In this document: positions 10,082-19,935 of the stretch, one piece after another
Numbering within the stretch: position 1 is the stretch's first letter
Layout: each line of letters opens with the position of its first letter
Assembly (NCBI GenBank): GCA_000964245.1
Contig: LANB01000001.1
Location: 909,501 to 973,500, forward strand
Length of the DNA stretch: 64,000 bases
Origin: Cellvibrionaceae bacterium 1162T.S.0a.05
GTDB lineage: Bacteria; Pseudomonadota; Gammaproteobacteria; Pseudomonadales; Cellvibrionaceae
Reading direction: 5' to 3'
Program-made: the position numbers and the translations under genes
Notes under the pieces: generated by a model
The model's input: the letters and a program-made list of their open reading frames with translations, nothing else
Database searches by the model: none
Told to the model about the DNA's origin: nothing

Positions 10082-10810
10082 CTACATGTGGTTAAACACC
10101 ATCCCCGCCAAACGCTGTTGACCGATGGCATCGATACAAAACTGAACTTGTGATTCTGTCACTTTCCCATAAGGCACAACCAACAAAACCAAATCACACA
10201 TGCTCGCAAGAATTCGGATATCCGCAGAGTATTCACCCACTGCCGGAGCATCAATCAGAATATAGCGATCACTGTAACGCGATTTTAATTCCTGTAAGAA
10301 ATTGTGCATGCGTTTCGAAGATAAACGCTCGGTTGCACCTTCACGGTTTCCCCCCACCGGCACAACGCGCACACGAGGTAAGCCCGACGCGTAAACGATT
10401 GATTCAACACCCATAGCAGGCGCATCGAGATAATCGGTCAAACCCGCATCGGTTTCCGTCACAATTAATTGATCCGCTGCCGGTGCATAGTAGTTGCAAT
10501 CAACCACCATGGATGTGCGGGTTTTATCGAGAGCAATTGCTGCAGCAAGATTATTGACCACGTAAGTACAGCCACCTCGCGGCACCACAGAGGTAATCAT
10601 ACAGACGAAATTTTTTCCGCCGGCTTTGGAATAAAGGCGAGTACGCAGATCCCGAAACACTTTCAGGCGCTGGTCATTGGAAACACTTTGATACAGGATC
10701 TTCATGTGATCCAGCTCCGCTCGACTAAAGCGGTGGATCTCTGACATCTGATCGATGCGCGCTTCGGAAGAAGCGATTGCGTCTTTCAAATTAGTGACGT
10801 TTTTTTCCAA
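10082..10810 (-). CDS. CpsD/CapB-like P-loop protein with degenerate Walker A (exopolysaccharide-type)
   Basis: Resembles cytoplasmic BY-kinases/ParA-like ATPases that control chain length in polysaccharide export. The order of motifs is preserved: Walker A region SVVPRGGCTYVVNNLAAAI, Walker A' MVVDCNY, and Walker B YILIDAPAV. The normal P-loop GEGK(S/T) reads RGGCT, so the ATP-binding lysine is replaced by cysteine. There is no Tyr-rich tail and no membrane segment. The start is placed at TTG 10810, preceded by GAGGAAGAG at good spacing; the frame is open to an ATG at 10897 without such a site. It is convergent with prsR, and placement beside PrsK/PrsR supports a role in a surface polysaccharide system. 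Whether it hydrolyses ATP is doubtful. Confidence 0.7.
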   Translation of the reverse strand: MEKNVTNLKDAIASSEARIDQMSEIHRFSRAELDHMKILYQSVSNDQRLKVFRDLRTRLYSKAGGKNFVCMITSVVPRGGCTYVVNNLAAAIALDKTRTSMVVDCNYYAPAADQLIVTETDAGLTDYLDAPAMGVESIVYASGLPRVRVVPVGGNREGATERLSSKRMHNFLQELKSRYSDRYILIDAPAVGEYSADIRILASMCDLVLLVVPYGKVTESQVQFCIDAIGQQRLAGMVFNHM

Positions 10811-10953
10811 GACTCTTCCTCTTCGATCCTTTCTGATGACATCAGGTTTCGTCAATGTTCGTCCATGAAACCTGTAGGGCCACGGCACTGATGTCACTAT
10901 GTGGATGCTATGGTATCAAAACCCGGCTGCACACTAAATGACTAATGGTCGGC

Positions 10954-12441
10954 TTAATCCGTCACTTTAGCCCAATCTACGGCTTCAAAAAGAGCGCGTG
11001 CCTTGTTCATGGTCTCCTTCCACTCCAATGCAGGTTGCGAATCAGCCACAACACCGGCCCCTGCCTGGACGTGAATGTGTCCATCCTTGATGACTGCTGT
11101 TCGAATGGCAATTGCTGTATCCATATTGCCATTCCAGCTTAAATAACCCACTGCACCGCCGTAAACACCGCGTTTAACTGGCTCCAATTCATCAATTATT
11201 TCCATTGCACGAATTTTGGGTGCACCGCTGAGAGTTCCAGCAGGTAAAGCCGCTCGCAATACGTCGATCGCGTCGAGCTCCTTTTTCACTTCGCCGGTCA
11301 CATTGGAGGTGATATGCATAACGTGAGAAAAACGCTCAACCACCATTTTTTCCGTTAACTTCACCGTCCCCGGTAAACTGACCCGCCCGACATCGTTGCG
11401 GCCGAGATCAATCAACATCAAATGCTCGGCAATTTCCTTGGGGTCATTCACCAGGTCTGCTTCGAGTGCCAGATCCTCCTCTTCCGTTCTGCCACGGCGG
11501 CGGGTACCTGCTATGGGCCGCACCGTCATTTCACCATTTTCAAACCGCGCGAGAATTTCCGGGCTGGAACCCACCACCTGATGGTCGCCCAGGTTCAGAT
11601 AATACATGTAGGGTGAAGGGTTTAAACAGCGCAAAGCACGGTAAATATTCACAGGCTCGCTGTCGAAAGGCAGGCTCAAACGTTGCGACAAAACAACCTG
11701 AAAGGCATCCCCGGATAAAATGTACTCCTTGATACGATCCACATCCTCAAGGAATTTTTGTTCACCGTAACGGGAAACAAAGGCCGCTTCACATGCGGGC
11801 TTTGAGCCATCGGACTCGGTTTTCGCCATCGGCGACAGTGTCGGCAGGCTGTGCTGCAACTTGTCCTGCAAGGCATCAAGGCGCGCCTGCGCTGTGGCAA
11901 AATCATCACCGTCTTGCGGGCTCGCATGCACGATGAGATGAATCTTGCCGCGCAGGGTATCGAAAACCAGCAACTCGTCCGACACCATCAACAAAATATC
12001 CGGCGTACCCAATTCATCTTTGGGCGTCAGTGCCTGTAAATGTGGCTCAACATAGCGCACGCAGTCGTAGGCGAAATAGCCAACCAGACCGCCGCAAAAC
12101 CCGGGCAAGTCGGCAAACTCCGGCGCCCGGAAACGGGCCTGATATTCCTTGATATACAACATCGGGTCATCGTGCTCGAAGCTTTCGACCAGCTTGTCAT
12201 CACGAATAATACGAATCTCTTTGCCGCGTGCTTCCAGGCGCTCGCGTGCCGCAAGGCCAATAATGGAGTAACGCCCCCACTTCTCACCGCCCTGCACAGA
12301 TTCGAAAAGATAGGTCCACGGAGTGTGCGCCAATTTCAGGTAACTGGAGAGAGGCGTTTCCGTGTCGGCCAGTACCTGACGGCTCACCGGAATACGGTTG
12401 TAACCGGCACTGACACAATCTGCAAAATCAGAGGCTTTCAT
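10954..12441 (-). CDS. trpE: anthranilate synthase component I
   Basis: Converts chorismate plus ammonia (from TrpG) to anthranilate. It has 495 residues, normal length. The N-terminal domain contains LSSYLKLA, the usual tryptophan feedback site. Catalytic-domain motifs are [50 protein letters not shown] and [15 protein letters not shown]. It lies 24 bp downstream of rpe on the same strand. The gph gene often found between rpe and trpE in Pseudomonas is absent here. Confidence 0.97.
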   Translation of the reverse strand: MKASDFADCVSAGYNRIPVSRQVLADTETPLSSYLKLAHTPWTYLFESVQGGEKWGRYSIIGLAARERLEARGKEIRIIRDDKLVESFEHDDPMLYIKEYQARFRAPEFADLPGFCGGLVGYFAYDCVRYVEPHLQALTPKDELGTPDILLMVSDELLVFDTLRGKIHLIVHASPQDGDDFATAQARLDALQDKLQHSLPTLSPMAKTESDGSKPACEAAFVSRYGEQKFLEDVDRIKEYILSGDAFQVVLSQRLSLPFDSEPVNIYRALRCLNPSPYMYYLNLGDHQVVGSSPEILARFENGEMTVRPIAGTRRRGRTEEEDLALEADLVNDPKEIAEHLMLIDLGRNDVGRVSLPGTVKLTEKMVVERFSHVMHITSNVTGEVKKELDAIDVLRAALPAGTLSGAPKIRAMEIIDELEPVKRGVYGGAVGYLSWNGNMDTAIAIRTAVIKDGHIHVQAGAGVVADSQPALEWKETMNKARALFEAVDWAKVTD

Positions 12442-12465
12442 AAGGTTAAACTCGAGGGAGGGTTA

Positions 12466-13140
12466 CTAACTGTCCAATATCTCTCGCATGGTGGAGAGGG
12501 TTGCTGCGTAGTCGTCGCTGCCGAAAATCGCTGAGCCCGCAACAAAGGTATCCGCCCCGGCAGCGGCGACATCGGCAAGGGTATCAAGATTGATTCCACC
12601 ATCAATTTCGAGGCGGCAATCGGGTTGGTAGTTATCGAGGAACTGGCGGGCATCGCGCAATTTATCGAGCGACTCAGGAATAAAACTCTGACCGCCAAAT
12701 CCGGGGTTCACCGACATTAATAACAACATGTCTATTTGCTGAACCACATAGCGAATACTGTCGATGGGTGTCGCAGGGTTAAGTACCAGGCCGGGTTTAC
12801 AGCCTTTATCCTGAATCAGCTTGATCGAGCGGTCTACATGGCGTGAGGCCTCGGGGTGAAAACTGATATATGTGGCCCCGGCATCCGCAAACAGGCTGAT
12901 CAGCTCATCCACCGGCTCTACCATCAAATGCACATCGATTGGCGCCGTCACGCCGTGGCGGCGCAGCGCCTGACACACCAGCGGGCCAAAGCTGAGATTG
13001 GGCACGTAGTGCATATCCATCACATCAAAATGGATCATGTCGGCCCCGGCCTCCAATACCGCATCCACCTCTTCTCCCAGACGGGCAAAATCGGCGGAAA
13101 GGATAGAGGGGGCAATTAAATAGTCCCGCTTTGCTTGCAT
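12466..13140 (-). CDS. rpe: ribulose-phosphate 3-epimerase
   Basis: Interconverts ribulose 5-phosphate and xylulose 5-phosphate in the pentose phosphate pathway. TIM barrel of 224 residues: [32 protein letters not shown] (metal His and Asp), [17 protein letters not shown] and LEIDGGI. The frame continues 25 codons upstream, but the family start [17 protein letters not shown] fits ATG 13140, with GAGAG a few bases upstream. It is divergent from the DUF3530 gene and probably heads an rpe-trpE transcript. Confidence 0.96.
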   Translation of the reverse strand: MQAKRDYLIAPSILSADFARLGEEVDAVLEAGADMIHFDVMDMHYVPNLSFGPLVCQALRRHGVTAPIDVHLMVEPVDELISLFADAGATYISFHPEASRHVDRSIKLIQDKGCKPGLVLNPATPIDSIRYVVQQIDMLLLMSVNPGFGGQSFIPESLDKLRDARQFLDNYQPDCRLEIDGGINLDTLADVAAAGADTFVAGSAIFGSDDYAATLSTMREILDS

Positions 13141-13257
13141 GTTCTGCTCTCGCTGTCCAAACTCAAATTCATGGGTTCTGTTCACACGCTTTCTTTCTAT
13201 CGCTCGATCGGTCACTCAAGTGACAGAAACAACAGCAACGCTGTTGCCCGTGATGCC

Positions 13258-14103
13258 ATGAATACTAAAAAGGCTGCCATTGTACTGAATATGCCAGAGT
13301 CGCTAAACCGCTTTTTCTGCGGGCTTCAATGGTCTGCGCAGTTCAGGGCCTTTCTAATCATCTTGTCTTTCTCATTTAACCCTTTTGCACAAGCAGCAGA
13401 CCAGGCTTTACTGGAAAAGGAATTAACGGATAAAGGGCTTGTCTGGCTGGAAGCAGAGGGCCAGAAATTTATCGGCTTATGGGAAGAAGAACGCAGCGGC
13501 AGTGCGGTGGGCGCCCTATTGATTTTGCACGCCGCCGGGCAAACGCCGGATTGGCCGGACACCATTCATCCGCTTCGCAGCAGTGTTATTCAGCACGGCT
13601 GGGCGACCCTATCAATTGAACTGCCTCTCGCTAACTCAGAGCTGGATACGCCACAACATATTAATGCACGCGTTCAAAGCGCCTTGACCTTTCTTGAAGG
13701 CAAAGGGCAATTAAATTTGGCATTCGTTGCTTTCGGGGAAAGTGCTGAAGCGGCTTACACCTGGGTTGCCAATGCGATTGAAAACAATCCCCCCGCAGAC
13801 GATGCCACAGGCCCGATTGTCGCGGGTTCCTTTCGTGCCTTGATTATAGTTTCTGCGCGCGCCATTGTCTTAAAGCCGACGATGACCTTGCCCACTCTGG
13901 ATGTGTATTTTGATGAACACTATCTGGATATAAAAGAAGTGAAGGAGCGGCGCACACTCGCACGTAAATACCGCTTACCGTTTTATCATCAAGTGAAATT
14001 ATTATCGCCTTATATGACTGAGACGGGCGAGGAAAATGCGCTGGTGCGACGCATCCGTGGTTTTTTAAATAAATATGCGAAAGGCGTTGAAGTCGGTAAG
14101 TAA
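13258..14103 (+). CDS. DUF3530 family secreted protein
   Basis: Alpha/beta-hydrolase-like protein of the DUF3530 family. After a hydrophobic signal segment (AFLIILSFSF, ending near AQA-AD), the mature part has ALLILHAAGQTPDWPDTIHPLR, GWATLSIELP and LAFVAFGESAEAAYTWV. The GESAEA motif sits where a hydrolase nucleophile elbow (GxSxG) would be but does not match it fully. The frame is open from 13135, which would overlap rpe; ATG 13258 or 13291 is more likely, and I chose 13258 (281 residues). Function in the family is not established; the related Pseudomonas protein sits in the same rpe-to-lptD neighbourhood. Confidence 0.7.
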   Translation: MNTKKAAIVLNMPESLNRFFCGLQWSAQFRAFLIILSFSFNPFAQAADQALLEKELTDKGLVWLEAEGQKFIGLWEEERSGSAVGALLILHAAGQTPDWPDTIHPLRSSVIQHGWATLSIELPLANSELDTPQHINARVQSALTFLEGKGQLNLAFVAFGESAEAAYTWVANAIENNPPADDATGPIVAGSFRALIIVSARAIVLKPTMTLPTLDVYFDEHYLDIKEVKERRTLARKYRLPFYHQVKLLSPYMTETGEENALVRRIRGFLNKYAKGVEVGK

Positions 14104-14124
14104 AATCGTTTTAAAGTTGTGACA

Positions 14125-14808
14125 TCAAGCAACACGCTCAAGCTCTTTCAGCCGCGCAAGCGTCCCGACATCACTCCACAAACCCTCAAAACGTTCACCA
14201 CGTAATTTTTCTTGCGTAATTGCCCACTCAAATATTTTTCTTAAAGCCAGATGTTCTTCGTTGGAAGGAAAGTTGTAGACCATAGCCGGTTGTAAAACGC
14301 TAAGCCCTGAAAACGTCAATCCAGAATGCGCCCCTTTTTCTGTAACGAGTCCGGAATCACTTAAAGCGAAGTCACCGTTTTTTTTGTGCTCGGGGTTTGC
14401 AACAAAAAATAATTGCCCCCAGCATTGTTCACCGAGTTCGCATTGTTGGAATACAGAATAATCCAGTTCGCTATACACATCGGCATTGACAAGCGCGAAA
14501 GCGCCTTCGCCCAGAAGTTCTCGCGCAAAACGTATCGCTCCAGCGGTTTCAAGGGGTTCGGGTTCGCGGGAATAGATAATATTTAATCCGAATTGTTTAC
14601 CGTTACCGAGAGCAGCTTCAATTTTTTCCCCCAACCAGGAAATATTAATCACGACGTCGGAAAAACCGGCTGCCGCTAATTTTTCCAGATGATAAACAAT
14701 CAAGGCTTTACCATTAACTTCTACCAGGGGTTTGGGCGTGGTTAATGTCAACGGTCGCATGCGTTCACCTTTACCCGCTGCGAGGATCATGGCTTTTTTT
14801 AATGTCAT
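14125..14808 (-). CDS. murU: N-acetylmuramate 1-phosphate uridylyltransferase
   Basis: Nucleotidyltransferase of the peptidoglycan recycling shortcut that bypasses de novo UDP-MurNAc synthesis. It has 227 residues. The signature is at the N-terminus: MILAAGKGERMRPLTLTTPKP (UTP binding, residues 7-27) then LVEVNGKALIVYHLEKL. ALVNADVYSELDY gives the metal-binding Asp. It lies 7 bp downstream of amgK, the preceding enzyme of the pathway, on the same strand. The pair is divergent from lptD as in Pseudomonas, which separates it from generic glucose-1-phosphate thymidylyltransferases. Confidence 0.9.
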   Translation of the reverse strand: MTLKKAMILAAGKGERMRPLTLTTPKPLVEVNGKALIVYHLEKLAAAGFSDVVINISWLGEKIEAALGNGKQFGLNIIYSREPEPLETAGAIRFARELLGEGAFALVNADVYSELDYSVFQQCELGEQCWGQLFFVANPEHKKNGDFALSDSGLVTEKGAHSGLTFSGLSVLQPAMVYNFPSNEEHLALRKIFEWAITQEKLRGERFEGLWSDVGTLARLKELERVA

Positions 14809-14815
14809 GCCAGGG

Positions 14816-15862
14816 TCACCTGCTTTTTTGCATCCAGGCTTGTTGGTTGATGATGGGCATCAAGGTATTTTCAAACCAGATATAAAAATTTTCGAGCTCA
14901 GGGTAACGTTCGAGGGCAGTACGAACATATTGAACAACCATGGGTAAATCGTTCAAATAATTGTGTTTGTGATCGCGCAAGGAAAGTCGACAAAAAATGC
15001 CAAGCACTTTAATGTGGCGTTGCAAGCCCATCCAATCAAACCAGCGAATAAAGGTGTCGCGATTAACAGGTGGCAGAATGCCCACTTCAACCGCGAGCTT
15101 GCCATAGGCTTCTGCCCAGTTGTCCACTTTGCCTTGTGGCCAGGCGATATAACAATCCTTAAAGAGAGAAACCAAATCGTAGGTAACAGGGCCAATTACA
15201 GCATCCTGAAAATCGATCACACCAAAATTGCCGTCTTCGGCGTACACCAGGTTTCGTGAATGGTAGTCGCGGTGCACAACAACTTGCGGCTGTTCTTCCG
15301 CGCTGTCTTCCAACAAGGAAAAAGTGAAGTGCAACATCAGCTTCTCGGGTTCACTTAACTCCAGCCCCAGGGTTTTCTCAACAAACCACGTTGTAAACAA
15401 CTCCATTTCTTCACGCAGTTTTTGCTGATCGTAACGTGGGAAGATGGAATAGTCATGACCACTTTGTTGCATGCGTAACAACAGCATGGAAGCCTGACTA
15501 TAGACCGTATCAACATTCTCCTCAGTAATGGTATCGAGCAACAGGTGATGACCGAGGTCTTCGATCAGCAAGTAGCCCTTGGTCAGATCTTTGGCAAAAA
15601 CCTGGGGTGTTCGTAACCCTTGCTCACGCAAGAAGTCTGATTTTTGAATAAAGCTACGACTATTTTCTGTCTGTGGAGGCGCATACACCGCAAGCATGGA
15701 CTTGATATTGTCGATACGAAAATAGCGCCGAAAACCGGCATCGCCAGCAAGCGCAGTGAGGTCCGCCTGTTTTAAACGAGTGTGCTGAGGGTTGAGTTCG
15801 CGTAAACAATTATCCAGCCAAAGGCAAAAGTCATTTCTATCCAATACAGCCGCTTCGACCAC
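14816..15862 (-). CDS. amgK: N-acetylmuramate/N-acetylglucosamine anomeric kinase
   Basis: Aminoglycoside-phosphotransferase-fold kinase that phosphorylates recycled MurNAc/GlcNAc at C1. It has 348 residues. Catalytic loop VVVHRDYHSRNLVY supplies the Brenner-motif Asp and Asn; VIDFQDAVIGPVTYDLVSL supplies the metal-binding Asp. It is followed directly by murU, forming the AmgK-MurU recycling module that confers intrinsic fosfomycin tolerance in Pseudomonas. The 282-bp gap to lptD holds the divergent promoters; no strong consensus was seen there. Confidence 0.92.
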   Translation of the reverse strand: MVEAAVLDRNDFCLWLDNCLRELNPQHTRLKQADLTALAGDAGFRRYFRIDNIKSMLAVYAPPQTENSRSFIQKSDFLREQGLRTPQVFAKDLTKGYLLIEDLGHHLLLDTITEENVDTVYSQASMLLLRMQQSGHDYSIFPRYDQQKLREEMELFTTWFVEKTLGLELSEPEKLMLHFTFSLLEDSAEEQPQVVVHRDYHSRNLVYAEDGNFGVIDFQDAVIGPVTYDLVSLFKDCYIAWPQGKVDNWAEAYGKLAVEVGILPPVNRDTFIRWFDWMGLQRHIKVLGIFCRLSLRDHKHNYLNDLPMVVQYVRTALERYPELENFYIWFENTLMPIINQQAWMQKSR

Positions 15863-16144
15863 CTTAACGTCCTCTATCTATTTCTTTAATACTTGTTATT
15901 CACAGTTCTGGCAATGCACATTATGACACGCCTGCGAAAAGCGGTTTTTTCCAAACATTCAATTGAATTATTTTGCACTGGCAGCAGTCTTTTTATCAGG
16001 CCTTTCTCTATACTGTGCCTACAGCAATGGAATTGAACCCTTGGAGAGTCAACGCGCTTGGAATAGGCACGGGCAAACAGTAGAATCGTGTCCGCTCTGC
16101 AACGAGGCCCATAAAAGCACCCAGTATGCTCTCTAATTATTTGA

Positions 16145-18607
16145 ATGCAACTCTCCAGAACCCGTTTTAAATACGCCATGCCAAAAGCCTTTTCACAATG
16201 TTGTTTGATTTCCCTGCTCGCAAGTGCTGGGTCGGTTCTGGCACAAGCTGATGATTATGACTGGGTAAATATCAAGGATCTCAATGCCGAGCAACGGCTG
16301 CAACTTCAACCCGGCTGCCGGGGTAGGTATATTGACCCTCTCGCCGGCCAGCCAGCACCTAAAAGCCTGCAAGAAGCGAATCTTGAAATTGAAGCGCAAA
16401 ACAGCCTCGTTGAGGACAATCAACATGTACTCATGGAAGGTGATGTACAAATCAAGCACGGCCCACGTTCTATCGGGGCTGAGCGCATGGTCTTCAACCG
16501 GGACCAACAGCACGCAGAACTCGACGGTGGCGTGACCATTCGTACACCCGGCCTATTGATACGCGGCGAAAGTGCCAGTATGAGTACCGCAACTGAGGAG
16601 GCCGACTTCCGCAAAGCACTGTTTGTGATGCATGAAGAACATATGCGCGGCACCGCCGATGCTATAGAACGTGACGATACCGGTGTGGTCACTCTTCACG
16701 GTGGTAGCGTGACGACCTGTGCACCGGAAGACAACACCTGGCGTATTGTTGGCGAAGAAATCCGTCTGGATCAGCAAAAACGTCAAGGCACCGCACGCAA
16801 TGTCAGTCTCCGAATTAAAGACGTGCCCGTTATTTACATTCCCTGGTTTTCCTTCCCCTTGGGGGATGAACGTCAATCCGGTTTTCTAGTGCCCGAATTT
16901 GCCAGTAGCGAAAGTGGGGGGCTCGATATCGGTCTCCCGTGGTACTGGAATATGGCCCCCAATTACGATATGACCATCACGCCCCGACTCATCAGTGGTC
17001 GCGGCGCCATGTTGGAAACAGAGAACCGCTATCTCAACACTTTTATGGATGGCAGTTTAAACCTCGCCTATCTCGCGGATGACGACGGTGGCGCAGACCC
17101 CGATGTGGACACACTCATCGAACGTGGTGACTTGAGTGAATCTGAAGCTCGCCCGCATACAGGCAACAATCGCTGGTTGGTTCGTGTCAATCAGCGCGGT
17201 GGCCTGGATAGCCATCGGGGTTGGTATACCTTTATGGACATGAGCAAGGTCAGCGATGTCGACTATTTCCGCGACGTCGGCGATGAAGCCCATAGCCATA
17301 CCCGCCTTTCCTATATTGATCAGTTGGTATCCATGGGCTACCTCGGCCGCAACTGGCATTTCCAAACCAACTTTCACGACCGCGAACGCCTGCTGGAAGA
17401 CCTTGAACAACCGCTGCGCACCCTGCCAGAGATCAATCTCGACGGGCACTACCGCTTTGGCGATGTCAAACTCTACATGGAAAACGAAATTACACGTTTC
17501 GACCATGATGAAGACCAGCGCAGCGACGGCAGCCCGATAATCAAAGGCCAACGCGCCTATTTTGATTATCGCCTTACTCACAGTTGGCGCCGCCCCTGGG
17601 CCTTTCTCAATACTCACACTGGCTACAAATACCTCGCTTACGAGCTCGAAGAGCAAAGCCTCAGCGCAGACGCCAGCGCATCCCCGAATGCCGGGGCTTT
17701 GCAGGCCGGTATTGATTTCGGTTTGATTTTCGAGCGCAGCACACCGCGTTTTATTCAAACTCTGGAGCCACGCATCTTTCGTTTTTATCGCTCGCACAGT
17801 GATCATAGCGATTTCTATAACTTGACTGACGATGGCCAAAACCTGAATTTCGATACCACCTCGCGCACGCTGGGCTACAACCAGTTTTATCGTGATACGC
17901 GCTTTACCGGTCACGATCGCCTCGATGATGCCAACCGCAGCACCCTCGGCCTCACCTCACGCCTGATTCGCCGGGAAGATGGCCGTGAACTTTTGCAATT
18001 CAGCGTCGGCCAGGTCCAACACTATTCCGCCAGAAAAGTGACCCTGGACGGCGTACCGGAAACCGCTGAACAGCGCGAAATTGCGGGTAGCGGTAGCATT
18101 TCGCTGGGGCCACTTTCACGCCTCTACGCCAGCGGTATCTACAACACCCAGGAAAATGAGCTGGCGCGAGCCACCATGGGCTATACCTACGCCAGCACCG
18201 ACAGTCGCATCCTCGCGAATATCTCCTGGTCTTGGGTACGCGACTTCAAACAACAGGAAACTAATGAACGGAATTTGAATCAGATAGATGCGTCCGTTAT
18301 TTACCCGGTCACCGATCAATGGCAGCTGATGGCGCGTTACAACTACGATGCCGAAGAGAGCCAACACCTCGAAACCTTCTTCGGTGCGGAGTATCGCGGC
18401 TGTTGCTACCGCTTCAGGGTATTGGCGCGCCGCTGGCTGGACAGTAATATAGCCACCCTCGTCGACGACGAGGACTTGCGTTACGACCAGGGCCTGTTTT
18501 TTGAATTTCAGTTAAAAGGCCTCGGCGGCTCCGGCGCCCGAATACATAATATGCTGCGCGACAGCATTCCCGGCTATGAAGAGCGGGAAAGAAAACTCAA
18601 CAATTAG
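16145..18607 (+). CDS. lptD: LPS-assembly outer membrane protein LptD
   Basis: Outer-membrane barrel that inserts lipopolysaccharide into the outer leaflet with LptE. It has 820 residues: signal peptide (cleavage near VLAQA-DD), an OstA/LptA-like jelly roll (about residues 75-210), and a C-terminal beta barrel with many alternating aromatic strands. The four disulfide cysteines of LptD are present as Cys58, Cys192 and the Cys753-Cys754 pair (RGCCYRFRV), so oxidative maturation should work as in E. coli. The start ATG 16145 is not backed by a clear ribosome site; ATG 16178 (MPKAFSQ) is the alternative. The stop codon touches the surA start. Confidence 0.96.
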   Translation: MQLSRTRFKYAMPKAFSQCCLISLLASAGSVLAQADDYDWVNIKDLNAEQRLQLQPGCRGRYIDPLAGQPAPKSLQEANLEIEAQNSLVEDNQHVLMEGDVQIKHGPRSIGAERMVFNRDQQHAELDGGVTIRTPGLLIRGESASMSTATEEADFRKALFVMHEEHMRGTADAIERDDTGVVTLHGGSVTTCAPEDNTWRIVGEEIRLDQQKRQGTARNVSLRIKDVPVIYIPWFSFPLGDERQSGFLVPEFASSESGGLDIGLPWYWNMAPNYDMTITPRLISGRGAMLETENRYLNTFMDGSLNLAYLADDDGGADPDVDTLIERGDLSESEARPHTGNNRWLVRVNQRGGLDSHRGWYTFMDMSKVSDVDYFRDVGDEAHSHTRLSYIDQLVSMGYLGRNWHFQTNFHDRERLLEDLEQPLRTLPEINLDGHYRFGDVKLYMENEITRFDHDEDQRSDGSPIIKGQRAYFDYRLTHSWRRPWAFLNTHTGYKYLAYELEEQSLSADASASPNAGALQAGIDFGLIFERSTPRFIQTLEPRIFRFYRSHSDHSDFYNLTDDGQNLNFDTTSRTLGYNQFYRDTRFTGHDRLDDANRSTLGLTSRLIRREDGRELLQFSVGQVQHYSARKVTLDGVPETAEQREIAGSGSISLGPLSRLYASGIYNTQENELARATMGYTYASTDSRILANISWSWVRDFKQQETNERNLNQIDASVIYPVTDQWQLMARYNYDAEESQHLETFFGAEYRGCCYRFRVLARRWLDSNIATLVDDEDLRYDQGLFFEFQLKGLGGSGARIHNMLRDSIPGYEERERKLNN

Positions 18608-19918
18608 ATGCTTATGATGTTAAAACCTACAGTTCGCAGCCTCACTGCTGCCCTTCTTTCGCTGGCGTTTGCCCTCTTGCCCCTGCAAAACAGCCAAGCA
18701 GAAATTCAAATGCTCGACCGCGTGGTTGCGGTTGTTGATAACAAGGTGGTCGCCCAGTCCGACCTCGACCAGCGCATGGCCGAAGTTGGCCATCGCCTGC
18801 AACAGCGCGGCATCCCCATGCCGCCGCGCGATGTGCTGCAGAAACAGATTCTCGACCAGCTCATAGCCGAAACCCTGCAATTGGGCATGGCGGAGCGTTA
18901 TGGTGTCGTTGTTCCTGATGAAGAGGTAAATAACGCCGCTGCCAATATTATCCAAAGCAACAATATGGATCAGGCGACTTTCTTCGAGGCTCTTGCGCGC
19001 GAGGGCACAACGGTCAATGAATTCCGCGAGAACCTGCGCCGCCAAATCACCATGCAACATATTTCCCAAGGCCTGGTGACGCGCCGTATTCGTGTCACCG
19101 AACAGGAAATTAGCAACTTTCTGAAATCCGCCGATGCACAAGTTTGGGCTTCGCCGGATTATCATTTAGGTCACATTCTCATTGCCCTACCCGGCTCACC
19201 CTCCGCCGAAGGCATCACGGCAGCTGAAGAAAAAGCCCAGTCGCTGTATGAGCAATTGAGTGGCGGCGCCAACTTTGCAGAAGCCGCCATCAACCACTCC
19301 AGCGGCCCTTCTGCACTGGAAGGTGGTGATCTTGGCTGGCGTAAATCCTCCGAACTGCCAACATTGTTTGCCAACGTAGCGGCAACCTTAAAAGCGGGTG
19401 AAGTTTCTAAACCCCAACGCAGCCAGGCCGGTTTTCATATCCTCAAACTGTTTGAGAAGCGTGAGCAAAACAAGGAAATTGTTAACCAAACACGGGCTCG
19501 CCATATTCTGATCAAGACCTCCGAAATTGTGGACGACGCGCTCGCCAAATCGCGCCTCGAAGATATTCGTCAACAAATTCTCGACGGTGAAGACTTTGAC
19601 AGTCTGGCCAAACAACATTCCGAAGACATCGGTTCGCGTATGCAAGGCGGCGATCTCGGCTGGGCCAGCCCCGGCATGTTCACTCCCGCTTTCGAGCAAG
19701 TGATGAATCAAAGCAATATCGACGATGTCAGTGAACCTTTCCGCTCACAATTTGGCTGGCACATTCTTCAGGTCACAGGCCGCCGTGCGGAAGATTTCAC
19801 CGAAGAAGCCTTGCGTGCGCGTGCGCGTAACATGTTAATGAGTCGCCGCTTCGAAGACGAAATGCAAGTCTGGCTTCAGGAGTTACGTGACGAAGCCTTT
19901 ATCGAAATAAAAATCTAG
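18608..19918 (+). CDS. surA: periplasmic chaperone/peptidyl-prolyl isomerase SurA
   Basis: Chaperone for outer-membrane proteins including LptD. It has 436 residues with signal peptide (cleavage near SQA-EIQ), N-terminal SurA domain starting [20 protein letters not shown], and two parvulin domains at about 172-275 ([11 protein letters not shown]) and 290-385 ([11 protein letters not shown]). ATG 18608 directly follows the lptD stop with no gap, so translation is probably coupled; ATGs at 18617 or 18620 are possible alternatives. It is followed 17 bp later by pdxA, the conserved lptD-surA-pdxA order. Confidence 0.96.
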   Translation: MLMMLKPTVRSLTAALLSLAFALLPLQNSQAEIQMLDRVVAVVDNKVVAQSDLDQRMAEVGHRLQQRGIPMPPRDVLQKQILDQLIAETLQLGMAERYGVVVPDEEVNNAAANIIQSNNMDQATFFEALAREGTTVNEFRENLRRQITMQHISQGLVTRRIRVTEQEISNFLKSADAQVWASPDYHLGHILIALPGSPSAEGITAAEEKAQSLYEQLSGGANFAEAAINHSSGPSALEGGDLGWRKSSELPTLFANVAATLKAGEVSKPQRSQAGFHILKLFEKREQNKEIVNQTRARHILIKTSEIVDDALAKSRLEDIRQQILDGEDFDSLAKQHSEDIGSRMQGGDLGWASPGMFTPAFEQVMNQSNIDDVSEPFRSQFGWHILQVTGRRAEDFTEEALRARARNMLMSRRFEDEMQVWLQELRDEAFIEIKI

Positions 19919-19935
19919 GTTCGCTGGTACCGGGC

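Noticed and set aside
17057-17914. 285-codon minus-strand open frame
   Set aside because: Shadow of lptD, no recognisable domain.
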